Made by a program: the position numbers and the translations under genes. From Bacillota bacterium (GTDB taxonomy: Bacteria > Bacillota > Clostridia > Acetivibrionales > DSM-1351): a stretch of 24,592 bases of DNA. The DNA lies in NCBI GenBank assembly GCA_023412275.1, contig JAEYNY010000207.1, forward strand, positions 1 through 24,592, in the 5' to 3' direction. Positions 8,739 to 17,023 of the stretch are shown here, piece after piece. Under the pieces are notes generated by a model. That model did not search any database. It saw nothing but the letters and a program-made list of their open reading frames with translations, and was not told where the DNA came from. Numbering within the stretch: position 1 is the first letter of the stretch; the number at the start of each line of letters is the position of its first letter.

Positions 8739-9710
8739 CTAAAATAACGCGCTTTCCTTATCAATTTTTCTTACTACAAGGTTTGAAAGAATAATGAGAA
8801 CACAGCCAACAACTGATTGGTATAGACTTGCAGCTGATGCCATTCCTATGTCTCCCAGTCCAAGCAATGAATTATATACATATGTGTCAATTACATCACC
8901 TACAGGTTTTAGAAGTCCTCCACCCAAGTTCATGGATGACTGGTAGAACAGACCGAAATCTCCTGTAAATACTCTTCCCAGGGCCAATATTGTAAGTACA
9001 CATATAATTTGCCTTAGAGAGGGTATTGTTATATTTTTAATCTGCTGCCATTTTGTTGCCCCATCAATAGCTGCTGCCTCATAGTACTCATGCGATATTC
9101 CTGTTATTGCCGATAAATATATGACGGTTCCATAACCTGAATACTTCCATACATTTAAAAAACAAAAGAGAAACGGCCAAGCCTTTAAATTCGAGTACCA
9201 GTCAATACCGCTCATTTTGAGTATGTCCCGTAATGCGTTATTTACAACTCCGTAGTCAGGATTCAGAAAAGCATATACTAAATAACTTACTACAACCCAT
9301 GACAAGAAATAAGGTAAAAGCATCGAGCTTTGGTATAGCTTTGACATTTTGGTATTAAGCAATTCATTTAAACCAATTGCACAACTGATAGGAATAATTA
9401 TTCCAAGTATTATAAACACAAGATTGTACAATATTGTATGCTTTGTAATGTTAAAAGCATCCGGCGTATTAAAGAAAAACTTAAAATTATCAAAGCCGAC
9501 CCAATCACTATTTACAAAATTTATAAAAATATTATTGCTAAAGAACTTCATGTTTTTAAAAGCAATCAGTACCCCCATCATAGGTAAGTAGCTGAAAACA
9601 GATAAAAGCACAACTCCCGGTAAAACCATTAACAAATAAGGAGCATTCCTTTTAATATTAAATAGAAAACCTTTTTTATTAAGATCTGCCGAGGATGAAG
9701 TATTATTCAT
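8739..9710 (-). CDS. Carbohydrate ABC transporter permease, LplB/CUT1 type
   Basis: First gene of the transporter operon, 323 residues from the chosen start. The frame stays open to 9779, but the ATG at 9710 (MNNTSSSADLNKK) is preceded by AGGTGATAACT, a strong ribosome site, and gives the normal family N-terminus before the first membrane helix (APYLLMVLPGVVLL). About six membrane segments are visible. The EAA loop reads YYEAAAIDGATKWQQIKNI followed by IPSL, at about 215-240. It pairs with the LplC-type permease 11 bases downstream. It lies directly behind the regulator terminator and a putative promoter with a weak -35 box, which fits activation by the AraC-type response regulator encoded just upstream. 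Confidence 0.93.
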   Translation of the reverse strand: MNNTSSSADLNKKGFLFNIKRNAPYLLMVLPGVVLLSVFSYLPMMGVLIAFKNMKFFSNNIFINFVNSDWVGFDNFKFFFNTPDAFNITKHTILYNLVFIILGIIIPISCAIGLNELLNTKMSKLYQSSMLLPYFLSWVVVSYLVYAFLNPDYGVVNNALRDILKMSGIDWYSNLKAWPFLFCFLNVWKYSGYGTVIYLSAITGISHEYYEAAAIDGATKWQQIKNITIPSLRQIICVLTILALGRVFTGDFGLFYQSSMNLGGGLLKPVGDVIDTYVYNSLLGLGDIGMASAASLYQSVVGCVLIILSNLVVRKIDKESALF

Positions 9711-9790
9711 AGTTATCACCTTTCTAATATCAGTTCGTATTTGAAGCATGAACATATAATAGCCCATTTCACTAATCAAATTAAGTGATA

Positions 9791-9823
9791 AATTATACCT
9801 TGTTAGTACTTAATTATCCTTTT
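9791..9823 (-). promoter_or_regulatory. Putative activator-dependent promoter and candidate operator of the transporter operon
   Basis: On the minus strand a perfect TATAAT lies at 9797-9792, but the hexamer 17 bases upstream is AGGATA (3 of 6 matches to TTGACA). Such promoters often need an activator. Two similar elements, AAAAGGATAATT (9823-9812) and AAGGTATAATT (9801-9791), have their GG pairs 20 bases apart, about two helical turns, as expected for AraC-family direct repeats. The second overlaps the -10 box, which makes it less certain as a protein site. The leader to the permease start is about 75 bases. Confidence 0.4.
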
Positions 9824-9841
9824 GAATTTCTCAAAAATGAA

Positions 9842-9892
9842 AATAATACAGGGTCAGTGAAAAATAAAATAATCCCCTAACCCTGTATTATT
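9842..9892 (-). terminator. Rho-independent terminator after the response-regulator gene
   Basis: A perfect 13-bp inverted repeat (9842-9854 with 9880-9892, arms AATAATACAGGGT / ACCCTGTATTATT) with a 25-base loop. Read on the minus strand it is followed by TTCATTTTT. It lies 33 bases after the regulator stop and before the transporter promoter, so it separates the regulatory from the transport transcription unit. The long loop makes it somewhat atypical. Confidence 0.75.
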
Positions 9893-9924
9893 ATTATCAA
9901 TATTCTTTTAGATACTGAACGTGC

Positions 9925-11523
9925 TCAAAGCTTTTGTGGTTTCTTGGCTCTGATACTTTCCTTATATTCCGCAAAAGATTTTTCTTCATATCGTTTAAAC
10001 TGTCTGTAAAAATGCTCATGATTGCTATATCCGACTTTGGCAAGTATATCGTATATCTTTGAGTCCTCCTGCAAGAATCTCTTCTTTACCTCTGATATTC
10101 TTACCTTGTTCAAATAATCATTAAAGCTTTCACCCATATTGTTTTTGAAGAGACGACCAAGATACGCCGGACTCATGTAGAAAATTTCTGCTAAGGATTT
10201 CAGACTTAAATCATTATAGTAATTATCATCTATGTATTTTTTAATCTGAGTAAACATGTTTGATGATTTACTCTCTTGAAGTTCAAGCTTGTAATCGCAG
10301 GTTTTGATGCAGATTGACATCAGCCAATCCTTTAACTGTTCAATACTCCTGAAGCTGCTGTTAATTATGTTAATTTCCTCTTTTTTTATAACTTGAACGG
10401 CTTCGCCATTATAGCTTTTAATCATAGCACAGATTTCCAAAATAATATTATATGCGATTGCATTTATAACCTCATTTGAAAAGCATTTCCTGCATATTTC
10501 ACTTATGACTAGGTCAACCTCAGCTTCTATCTTGTTTTTGTCAGCAACTTCGATTGCTGCCAAAAGATTCTCGCTTCTCCATTTCAGGTCTAAAATGCTT
10601 TTTTCATTAACCATAACACTACTATAAGGAATGACATTTTCTTTTCCGAGTATTATCCTTCGCTCTAATGCTATCTGTGCTTGTTTTCTACTTTCTTTAA
10701 TTACTTCGAGCTTGTCAACACAATTTCCATATCCGATATTTATATTGATTTTTAAGTACTGTTTTATACAGTTGCATATATTCTGCAAACAACTCTTGAC
10801 GGTTTCTTCGCTTAAGCCGGACATATAACTGAAAAATATTATTCCCAATGTATTGTTGATGTCTTCATACACATATCCTATTTTTTTCTGCAATATGATT
10901 TCTTCTACAATATTCCTTAGACCGAATTTCACCAGACTCGCATCTTCTAGATTCGACTCAAAAGTATGATAATAATCCTCTATCTCAATCAATGCCAGTA
11001 AAAAACCGCCCTTACTCATATCAATACTATAGTCCTGCATCTTTACAGATATATCCTTCTGAGCAAGATTACCATTTGCAACGTCAAACAAGAACTTATT
11101 TAACCTAATACTGTTATTTCCCCTATCCTTAATCATATTTTCGACTTCTTTGTCCAGCTCGTCTTTTATATTAAGTACATGTTGAAGTAGATCGTCCCTG
11201 TTCAGTGGTTTTAACAGGTAGCCTCTAACTCCGTATTTCATTGCTTCTCTGGCATATTCAAAATTATTGTAACCGCTTATTATTAATAGCTTAACTGAAG
11301 AATTATAATTATATATTTCCTTTATAAGCTCTAAACCGTCTACCTCAGGCATCCTTATATCTGTAATGACTAGATTGTATCTGTTTTTTTTGAGCTTATC
11401 AATTGCATCTTCACCATCCTGGGCAGTTTCAATTACTTTGAACCCATGAGCATCCCAATCAATAAATACCTTTAACCCGGCACATATTCTTGGCTCGTCA
11501 TCAACAATAAGCACATTATACAT
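9925..11523 (-). CDS. AraC-type two-component response regulator (YesN family)
   Basis: A cytoplasmic regulator with an N-terminal receiver domain (about 1-120): acidic pair DD near residues 8-9, phosphoacceptor aspartate in VITDIRMPEVDG (D55 from the chosen start), and the later SGYNNFEYAREAM and LLKP with the conserved lysine. A roughly 300-residue linker follows, then a C-terminal double helix-turn-helix of AraC type (about 428-525; LSLKSLAEIFYMSPAYLGRLFK and VGYSNHEHFYRQFKRY). Two ATGs are possible, at 11529 and 11523. GGGG lies only 2 bases before the first and 8 before the second, so I chose 11523 (532 residues). Either start overlaps the kinase gene, showing translational coupling. It probably activates the transporter, GH94 and GH16 genes when phosphorylated by the adjacent kinase. 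Confidence 0.93.
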   Translation of the reverse strand: MYNVLIVDDEPRICAGLKVFIDWDAHGFKVIETAQDGEDAIDKLKKNRYNLVITDIRMPEVDGLELIKEIYNYNSSVKLLIISGYNNFEYAREAMKYGVRGYLLKPLNRDDLLQHVLNIKDELDKEVENMIKDRGNNSIRLNKFLFDVANGNLAQKDISVKMQDYSIDMSKGGFLLALIEIEDYYHTFESNLEDASLVKFGLRNIVEEIILQKKIGYVYEDINNTLGIIFFSYMSGLSEETVKSCLQNICNCIKQYLKININIGYGNCVDKLEVIKESRKQAQIALERRIILGKENVIPYSSVMVNEKSILDLKWRSENLLAAIEVADKNKIEAEVDLVISEICRKCFSNEVINAIAYNIILEICAMIKSYNGEAVQVIKKEEINIINSSFRSIEQLKDWLMSICIKTCDYKLELQESKSSNMFTQIKKYIDDNYYNDLSLKSLAEIFYMSPAYLGRLFKNNMGESFNDYLNKVRISEVKKRFLQEDSKIYDILAKVGYSNHEHFYRQFKRYEEKSFAEYKESIRAKKPQKL

Positions 11524-13342
11524 TTTCATTACCCCTTTTTGTTATGATCTTTGGGATTAATAGCTCAACCTGAGTTCCTTTTCCCTGACAGCTCTTTATA
11601 TTTAAACCATATTTATCGCCAAACTGGAGTCTTAACCTCTGATGTACATTTCTTATTCCTATACGTTCCTTTCCGCCTTTATTCTGTGGCTTGTCCAATA
11701 ACTCCCTTAGGAACACTAATTTATCCTCAGGTATACCTGTTCCATCATCTGTTACTATTAATTTGATATCATCCCCGCAAATCTGTGATGTGATTACCAC
11801 ACAACCTTTTCCTTTTTTGAGTTCTATGCCGTGTCCAATAGCATTTTCAACAATGGGTTGAAGGGAAAATTTAGGTATACAGAACTCATCCAAATCTGAA
11901 GAGATATCTATTTTATAGTCCAACTTATCTACATATCTGTATTTTTGTATTTGAAGGTAATCCTCTATCAGTTGTTTTTCTTGCATTATGGTATTACTGG
12001 AACCTGACCATTCAATACTTTTTCTAAGGAGCATCGAAAACCGCTCTATTACCTCAGAAATTTCAAACTCTTGCTTCTGCCATAAATCCATCCTTATGGA
12101 TTCCATTGTATTAAATAGGAAATGAGGATTTATCTGGCTCTGAAGTGCGCATATTTCCGCTTCCTTTTTTTCTATTTCAAGATCCCTAACCTGTAACTCA
12201 GACTGATGAACTTCATTCACTAGATAATTTATTCTGTCAGTCATGCTATTAAAGCTCTTTGATAATTCAGAAATTTCATCATACCCTTTATCATCAACAA
12301 CTACATTAAACTCACCATCTCTAACCTTTCTCATATTACGTACCAACAGCCTAATCTTTTTTGTCAGTGTATTTGAAAAAAGCAATACAAAAATAACCGA
12401 AACAAGAACACTTATAAAACATATGAACAAACTATACCTAACTATCCCATTTATATCATTAAGCATACTCTCTGAAGAAATAACAGAAATAACCTTCCAG
12501 TTTTTTAAAACCTTCCAACCTTTAAAAGTATCCACAAAAATTACATTGCTTCTATTATCCTCTTTAATTTCTTTAAATCCATTGCATTTATCCAAGTCAA
12601 TTCCTTGTAGATATTTAATTTTATCAGCACTTTCTCCTATAAGGTTTCTTTCACTGGATGATATAACCTTATTATTGCTATTTATCAAAAAAATCTTTTT
12701 ATTAGCAGTTTCACGCTCAATAAGCTTATATACTTCACTTTCACGAACTTCTATAGTAAGAATGTTTGTATATTTAGTTGATTCATTTAACAGCCTGCTT
12801 ATCATAAATACCATTTTCCCTTTGTCGTTTACATATGAACCGGATATTACATTTGCACCGTTAGCACGTATGGCATCTTGGCACCACTGTGTCTTTTTTA
12901 TAAATTCACTATCAATTTTACATATGAAATCATTATCAGGAATAATAGAGTCGTTTGAGGTATATATAACTACTTTTGCATTTTCACTGACTCGGACTCT
13001 CAGTATACCCGAGTATGTTGATTTAATTTTTAAATATTCACTATACCTATCAAAGAATGAAGTGTCGACTAAATACTCAGTATTTAAATAATCATTTAGT
13101 TGCTTTTCCAGTAGCATAGTATCAGACAGGTCTAAATATGTATTTAATTGATTGTATATATTTTGACTTATTTGTTGAAAGTTAGTTTTATTGATATAAT
13201 CTGTTCTATCAAGCACTGTCTCAGTAGTTCTACTTACTAGAAAGTAGCCCACAAAAACTACGGGAAGTAGAATTACAAACAAATATGATAATAGCAGTCT
13301 TGTACGAAGCTTGAAATTAATATGTAACATTAGATTTATCAT
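11516..13342 (-). CDS. Sensor histidine kinase, YesM/LytS-like (His_kinase PF06580 type)
   Basis: A 608-residue membrane kinase. TM1 lies at about 16-37 and TM2 near 300-325; between them is a roughly 260-residue extracellular sensor of dCache-like size. A HAMP domain follows (about 326-378), then a short coiled coil. The phosphoacceptor motif is QSQINPHFLFNTMESI with H407, characteristic of YesM-type kinases. The ATPase core has LQPIVENAIGHG (N box) and VTDDGTGIP (G1 box). A start 12 bases downstream (MLHINFK, 13330) is also plausible, since GGATGA precedes it. The gene overlaps the regulator gene. It likely senses extracellular oligosaccharide, directly or through the binding protein. Its promoter is the near-consensus sigma-A site at 13413-13441. 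Confidence 0.93.
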   Translation of the reverse strand: MINLMLHINFKLRTRLLLSYLFVILLPVVFVGYFLVSRTTETVLDRTDYINKTNFQQISQNIYNQLNTYLDLSDTMLLEKQLNDYLNTEYLVDTSFFDRYSEYLKIKSTYSGILRVRVSENAKVVIYTSNDSIIPDNDFICKIDSEFIKKTQWCQDAIRANGANVISGSYVNDKGKMVFMISRLLNESTKYTNILTIEVRESEVYKLIERETANKKIFLINSNNKVISSSERNLIGESADKIKYLQGIDLDKCNGFKEIKEDNRSNVIFVDTFKGWKVLKNWKVISVISSESMLNDINGIVRYSLFICFISVLVSVIFVLLFSNTLTKKIRLLVRNMRKVRDGEFNVVVDDKGYDEISELSKSFNSMTDRINYLVNEVHQSELQVRDLEIEKKEAEICALQSQINPHFLFNTMESIRMDLWQKQEFEISEVIERFSMLLRKSIEWSGSSNTIMQEKQLIEDYLQIQKYRYVDKLDYKIDISSDLDEFCIPKFSLQPIVENAIGHGIELKKGKGCVVITSQICGDDIKLIVTDDGTGIPEDKLVFLRELLDKPQNKGGKERIGIRNVHQRLRLQFGDKYGLNIKSCQGKGTQVELLIPKIITKRGNENV

Positions 13343-13412
13343 CCATTCAAATATAATTCATGTCAAACTAAAACCAACACTGCGAAATTTGTAATAAATA
13401 GTCTTAAAATAG

Positions 13413-13441
13413 ATTAAAACACTGGTTTATGCAAATGTCAA
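13413..13441 (-). promoter_or_regulatory. Sigma-A-type promoter for the kinase-regulator pair
   Basis: On the minus strand a perfect TTGACA (13441-13436) is followed after exactly 17 bases by TTTAAT (13418-13413; 5 of 6 to TATAAT). The start of transcription would fall near 13406, leaving a leader of about 65 bases. The strength suggests constitutive supply of the sensor system. Confidence 0.7.
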
Positions 13442-13529
13442 CATTGTTTTAAGAAATATTTCACCATAAATCAATTAACAACATACAATATAAACAGTAT
13501 TCCCTTTTTACATATTTATGGAGGTAATA

Positions 13530-14084
13530 ATGAGCTATACATATCCATCCGGCCATCCCCAGGGCACTGCACGTAAAGTTACCAACAGACTAAGAGAAAT
13601 AATGATTGCAGAATTAATGGCTATTAACGGGTACCAAAGCCACATTGCTAATTCCAACATGATAAATGTAAACGAGGTCTGGCAGCATATAATGCTAGAT
13701 GAAATAAGGCACTATGAAATTGTTCTTAACCTTCTGAGAAAATATGATCCTGTCCATTCTAAAGCTTCTTTAGCACAACATGAAGATTATCTGAGACCCA
13801 AATCGACCATGCAATTGTACAATCCTTCTTATGACAAACAAATAATCCTTAATAATATAAGAGAAGATATTAAGGGAGAATTGGAAGCCGTAATACTTTA
13901 TGAGGAAGAAATCGAGGCATATTCTTCTTACAAGGATATAAAAAATGCAATACAATCAATAATTGATGATGAAAAAGAACACACAGAACACCTCAATCAA
14001 GTTCTCAAGAAATATGAAAATGAGCAATTTATATATATAAAGGAAAAAGGAAAGAGTGAATCTCATAAACGTGGGAAACCGTAA
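13530..14084 (+). CDS. Ferritin-like di-iron domain protein
   Basis: A 184-residue soluble, mostly helical protein. An in-frame ATG at 13518 lies upstream, but its own codons overlap the ribosome site GGAGGT, so the real start is the ATG at 13530 (MSYTYPSG). Carboxylate and histidine ligands of a ferritin/rubrerythrin four-helix bundle are visible as two repeated pairs: ELMAINGYQ with DEIRHYE in the first half, and ELEAVILYEEE with DDEKEHTEH in the second (ExxH both times). There is no rubredoxin-type CxxC domain, so it is not a full rubrerythrin. Exact function is unknown; iron storage, peroxide removal or a spore-associated role are options. It is divergent from the kinase gene, and its stop codon lies in the loop of a hairpin. 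Confidence 0.82.
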   Translation: MSYTYPSGHPQGTARKVTNRLREIMIAELMAINGYQSHIANSNMINVNEVWQHIMLDEIRHYEIVLNLLRKYDPVHSKASLAQHEDYLRPKSTMQLYNPSYDKQIILNNIREDIKGELEAVILYEEEIEAYSSYKDIKNAIQSIIDDEKEHTEHLNQVLKKYENEQFIYIKEKGKSESHKRGKP

Positions 14085-14098
14085 ATTTTCCCACGTTT
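14067..14098 (+). terminator. Hairpin at the end of the ferritin-like gene
   Basis: A perfect 12-bp inverted repeat (14067-14078 with 14087-14098, core CGTGGGAAA/TTTCCCACG) with an 8-base loop that contains the stop codon TAA (14082-14084). Only four T follow on the plus strand, so termination may be partial. It separates the ferritin-like gene from the germination genes. Confidence 0.6.
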
Positions 14099-14173
14099 TG
14101 AGTTACATAGAATAAAGAATAAAACCAATAATAATTTAATAAATAAATTTTTACTATTGGGAAGGTAATTACT

Positions 14174-15808
14174 TTGTTTAAAAAACTGTCAAGGTTTATA
14201 AAATTTGTTAATGATGTTAGAAGCAAGCAAAGAGATAATAACAAGCCTTCACCTGATAATATGTCTTTTGTAGGTAATCATCAAAGTTTGAATGATTCTT
14301 TGGATGAAAATTATCAACGAATAAAAAAAGCTCTCGGTAAAAGTGATGATATCATTATCAGGAATTTTAATTTTGGAGTAAAACATCAAACTAAAGCTCT
14401 AATTTGTTTTATCGACGGGTTGGGGGATAAGAACCTGATACTTGAATATGTTGTTAAATCTCTTATGGTCAATATTCATATTACAAATCCACATGGTAAG
14501 CTTGTAGATAAACGAAATATGTTTAATGATATAAAGAATAATATACTAAGTATAGCTGAAGCAACCGAAGTAAGGAATATGGATCAAGCCATCGACACGA
14601 TCTTATCAGGTAATACACTTCTATTGATAGACGGATGTAATCTGGGCTTCTCAGTAAGCGCCAAAGGCGGAGAAAGCAGAAGTATCCAGCAGCCGGAGAC
14701 AGAAGTGGTAATTCGTGGTTCAAGAGAGGCTTTTGTAGAGACACTCAGGGTTAATACTTCTCTGATACGTAAAACAATCAAAAACCCCAACCTTATTTTT
14801 GAAACTCTTGTAGTCGGAAAACAAACCCGTACTGATGTTTGCATTGCATTTATTCAAGGGATTGCCAACGACAAGGTTGTACAGGAAGTACGGGACAGGA
14901 TAAACCGAATAGACACCGATGTTATACTGGAATCTGGTTATATTGAGCAGTTTATTGAGGACAATCCCCTTTCCCCTTTCGCAACTATAGGAAACAGTGA
15001 AAGGCCGGACAAGGTCTCTGCAAAGCTTCTTGAAGGAAGAGTAGCAATTTTGTGTGGAGGAACCCCTATTGTATTGACAGTACCTTATACTTTTGTTGAG
15101 TCACTTCAAGTGCCGGAGGATTATTATTCTAGGCCGTATCTGACCAACTTGGTCAGGATACTAAGGGTTCTGGCATTATTTATAACTCTTACACTGCCTG
15201 CTTTATATATTTCCCTTACCACCTTCCACCAGGAAATGATTCCCACCGTCCTGCTCGTTACCTTTGCTGCTGCAAGAGAAGGAATTCCTTTTCCTGTTCT
15301 AATAGAGACCCTTATTAGCGAGGTTATTTTCCAATTTATTCGTGAATCCGGAATAAGGATGCCTAAAGCTGTTGGTACGGCAGTAAGTATTGTAGGTACT
15401 CTTGTTATAGGACAAGCCGCTGTTGAAGCAGGAATAATAGGCGCACCTATGGTAATCATAACAGCTTTGTCAGCTATTACAAGCTTTATTCTGCCATCCA
15501 TTTACGACGCAGTTATAATTTTTAAATTTATTCTGATTTTTATTAGCAGTGCTTTTGGGCTTTTTGGCGTAATCGTTGGTATGTTCTGTATATTGGCCCA
15601 TATGTGTTCTCTTAGAACCTTCGGAACTCCATATATGTCACCATTAGCTCCCATAAACTGGAGCGATTTGAAGGACAGTATTCTCAGATTTCCCCTATGG
15701 GTTATGAAAAACCGACCTAAAGCTATTACATGGAAAAAGTCTAGCCGGCAATCATCAAAGCAAATGCCAAATAAGCCTGACAAGAAAAAGGGAGGGAAAA
15801 ACTATTGA
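14174..15808 (+). CDS. Spore germination receptor subunit A (GerA/GerKA family)
   Basis: A 544-residue inner-membrane protein of the GerA germinant receptor. It starts at TTG, 8 bases after GAAGG. A long hydrophilic N-terminal domain (about 1-315) contains the family signatures LLIDG, RGSREAFVETLRVNTSLIR and GTPIVLTVPY. About five membrane segments follow (from about 325 to 490), with EGIPFPVLIE, MPKAVGTAVSIVGTLVIGQ and the late FGTPYMSPLAP motif. The C-terminal tail is basic. Its stop overlaps the start of the C-subunit gene by four bases (TTGA). With the B and C subunits it should form the receptor that triggers germination from the spore inner membrane. No convincing forespore promoter was found in the 89 bases upstream. 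The germinant cannot be read from the sequence. Confidence 0.94.
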   Translation: MFKKLSRFIKFVNDVRSKQRDNNKPSPDNMSFVGNHQSLNDSLDENYQRIKKALGKSDDIIIRNFNFGVKHQTKALICFIDGLGDKNLILEYVVKSLMVNIHITNPHGKLVDKRNMFNDIKNNILSIAEATEVRNMDQAIDTILSGNTLLLIDGCNLGFSVSAKGGESRSIQQPETEVVIRGSREAFVETLRVNTSLIRKTIKNPNLIFETLVVGKQTRTDVCIAFIQGIANDKVVQEVRDRINRIDTDVILESGYIEQFIEDNPLSPFATIGNSERPDKVSAKLLEGRVAILCGGTPIVLTVPYTFVESLQVPEDYYSRPYLTNLVRILRVLALFITLTLPALYISLTTFHQEMIPTVLLVTFAAAREGIPFPVLIETLISEVIFQFIRESGIRMPKAVGTAVSIVGTLVIGQAAVEAGIIGAPMVIITALSAITSFILPSIYDAVIIFKFILIFISSAFGLFGVIVGMFCILAHMCSLRTFGTPYMSPLAPINWSDLKDSILRFPLWVMKNRPKAITWKKSSRQSSKQMPNKPDKKKGGKNY

Positions 15809-17013
15809 ATAAAAAGATTGTTGCACTGTTAATTATCATTACATTAACTGCAATGCTTCTAACAGGCTGTTGGGATCGTAAAGAACTTAATCAATTGGGA
15901 ATTGCAATGGCTATAGGGTTAGATAAGGGAGACGACGGCAAAATCCAGTTAACAAGTCAGATAGTCCGTCCTGCGGCAATGGAAAAACAAGGCGGAGGAA
16001 ACGAACCTCCTTATGAGTTGGTCGTTTCGTCAGGGAACTCTATATTTGAAGCAATCAGACATACAGTTAAGGAATTTGACAGGAGAAGCTTTTTCTCTCA
16101 TATTAAAGTAATAGTCGTTGGTGAGGACTATGCTCGAGAAGGCCTTGGAGACACAATTGACTTCATAACCCGCAGCCATGAATTGAGAAAAACAACTTGG
16201 CTCATTGTTGCCTCAGACGCCAAAGCATCTGACATCCTTGGTGTTAAACACGGCCTTGAAAAGGTACAGGCAAACTATATGGAAGGCATACTCAAATCCC
16301 AGAAGATAGAGTCAAGTTCGGCAGTCTCTAAAGTAATTGATTTTATAAAGGCAATGCCCGGTGAAGGGAACAACCCTGTTACCGGTGTTTTTTCGTTGAT
16401 TGAGGTCAAAAGTGTACCTACAGAAGGAACAGAACCAGAACAACGCAAAGGACTAAAACTTACAGGGTCAGCACTATTTAATAAAGATAAACTGGTGGGC
16501 TTTCTGGATAACAAAGATACTCTTGGTCTGAATATTGTGACCGGAAAATGCAAAAAGACATCCATCAATGTAGAAGCTTTAAGTAATAAAGCTGACAGCC
16601 AAGTTACAATCGAATTGATAAAAATTAAGTGTTCTATCAAACCTTCAATCAATGATAAAGGTAATATACTATTTGATGTTGCAATAAAAGCAGAAGGAAA
16701 TATGATTGAAGTCAAGCAAGACCTCGATGTGACTAATCTACAGCTTTTTGAACAAATTAACAGCAATTTTTCAAATTATATACGACTTTTAACTGACAAA
16801 ACAATAAAGAACATACAGGAAAATATGAAAACAGATGTATTAGGTTTCGGAAGAGCCTTGGAAATAAAGTACCCTAAAACCTGGAGTAAAATAAAAAGCA
16901 AATGGAATGATGAGATATTCCCTAACGTTTCATATACAGTTAAAGTAGACACATGTCTCAACAGAACCGGATTAACCTTAAAGCCACTCAATGCTAAAAA
17001 AATTGGTAAATAA
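15805..17013 (+). CDS. Spore germination receptor subunit C lipoprotein (Ger(x)C family)
   Basis: A 402-residue lipoprotein. It starts at a TTG overlapping the A-subunit stop. The signal peptide ends in lipobox LLTGC with C22 as the lipid-modified residue, followed directly by WDRKELN, the hallmark of Ger(x)C proteins. Further family features are the early LGIAMAIGLDKG strand, the FDRRSFFSHIKVIVVGEDYA region, and a C-terminal domain (from about 205) with LTGSALFNKDKLVGFL. Length is normal for the family. It would be anchored on the outer face of the spore inner membrane with subunits A and B. Its 3' end converges on the B-subunit transcription unit with only 10 bases before the small ORF on the opposite strand. 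Confidence 0.94.
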   Translation: MNKKIVALLIIITLTAMLLTGCWDRKELNQLGIAMAIGLDKGDDGKIQLTSQIVRPAAMEKQGGGNEPPYELVVSSGNSIFEAIRHTVKEFDRRSFFSHIKVIVVGEDYAREGLGDTIDFITRSHELRKTTWLIVASDAKASDILGVKHGLEKVQANYMEGILKSQKIESSSAVSKVIDFIKAMPGEGNNPVTGVFSLIEVKSVPTEGTEPEQRKGLKLTGSALFNKDKLVGFLDNKDTLGLNIVTGKCKKTSINVEALSNKADSQVTIELIKIKCSIKPSINDKGNILFDVAIKAEGNMIEVKQDLDVTNLQLFEQINSNFSNYIRLLTDKTIKNIQENMKTDVLGFGRALEIKYPKTWSKIKSKWNDEIFPNVSYTVKVDTCLNRTGLTLKPLNAKKIGK

Positions 17014-17023
17014 AAAGTAGCCT

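Noticed and set aside
9711..9779. N-terminal extension of the LplB-type permease
   Set aside because: The upstream ATG lacks a ribosome site, and the strong AGGTGATAACT before 9710 lies inside the extension. The shorter form matches family length.
12243..13091. 282-codon plus-strand open frame opposite the sensor kinase
   Set aside because: It is the complement of the kinase frame, has no ribosome site, and its Leu/Ser/Thr-rich composition shows no domain. Kinase motifs on the other strand are clear.
13361..13366. Second TTGACA on the minus strand close to the kinase start
   Set aside because: A -10 box at normal spacing would overlap the start codon, and the nearest TATATT is only five bases away. 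The promoter at 13413-13441 is far better placed.
13482..13489. CATACAAT upstream of the ferritin-like gene as a sigma-E -10 box
   Set aside because: The -10 matches, but no -35 element of the sigma-E type lies at the required 14-15 bases; the nearest ATATT is 21 bases away. A weak sigma-A reading of the same site is equally possible.
14085..14173. Possible sigma-G promoter for the gerA-type A-C pair (GAATA elements near 14110-14121)
   Set aside because: No CATNNTA-like -10 box at 17-18 bases could be found. The region is simple AT-rich sequence where partial matches are expected by chance.
15124..15501. 125-codon minus-strand frame inside the gerA-type gene
   Set aside because: It lies wholly opposite conserved membrane segments of the A subunit and has no ribosome site or recognisable motif.
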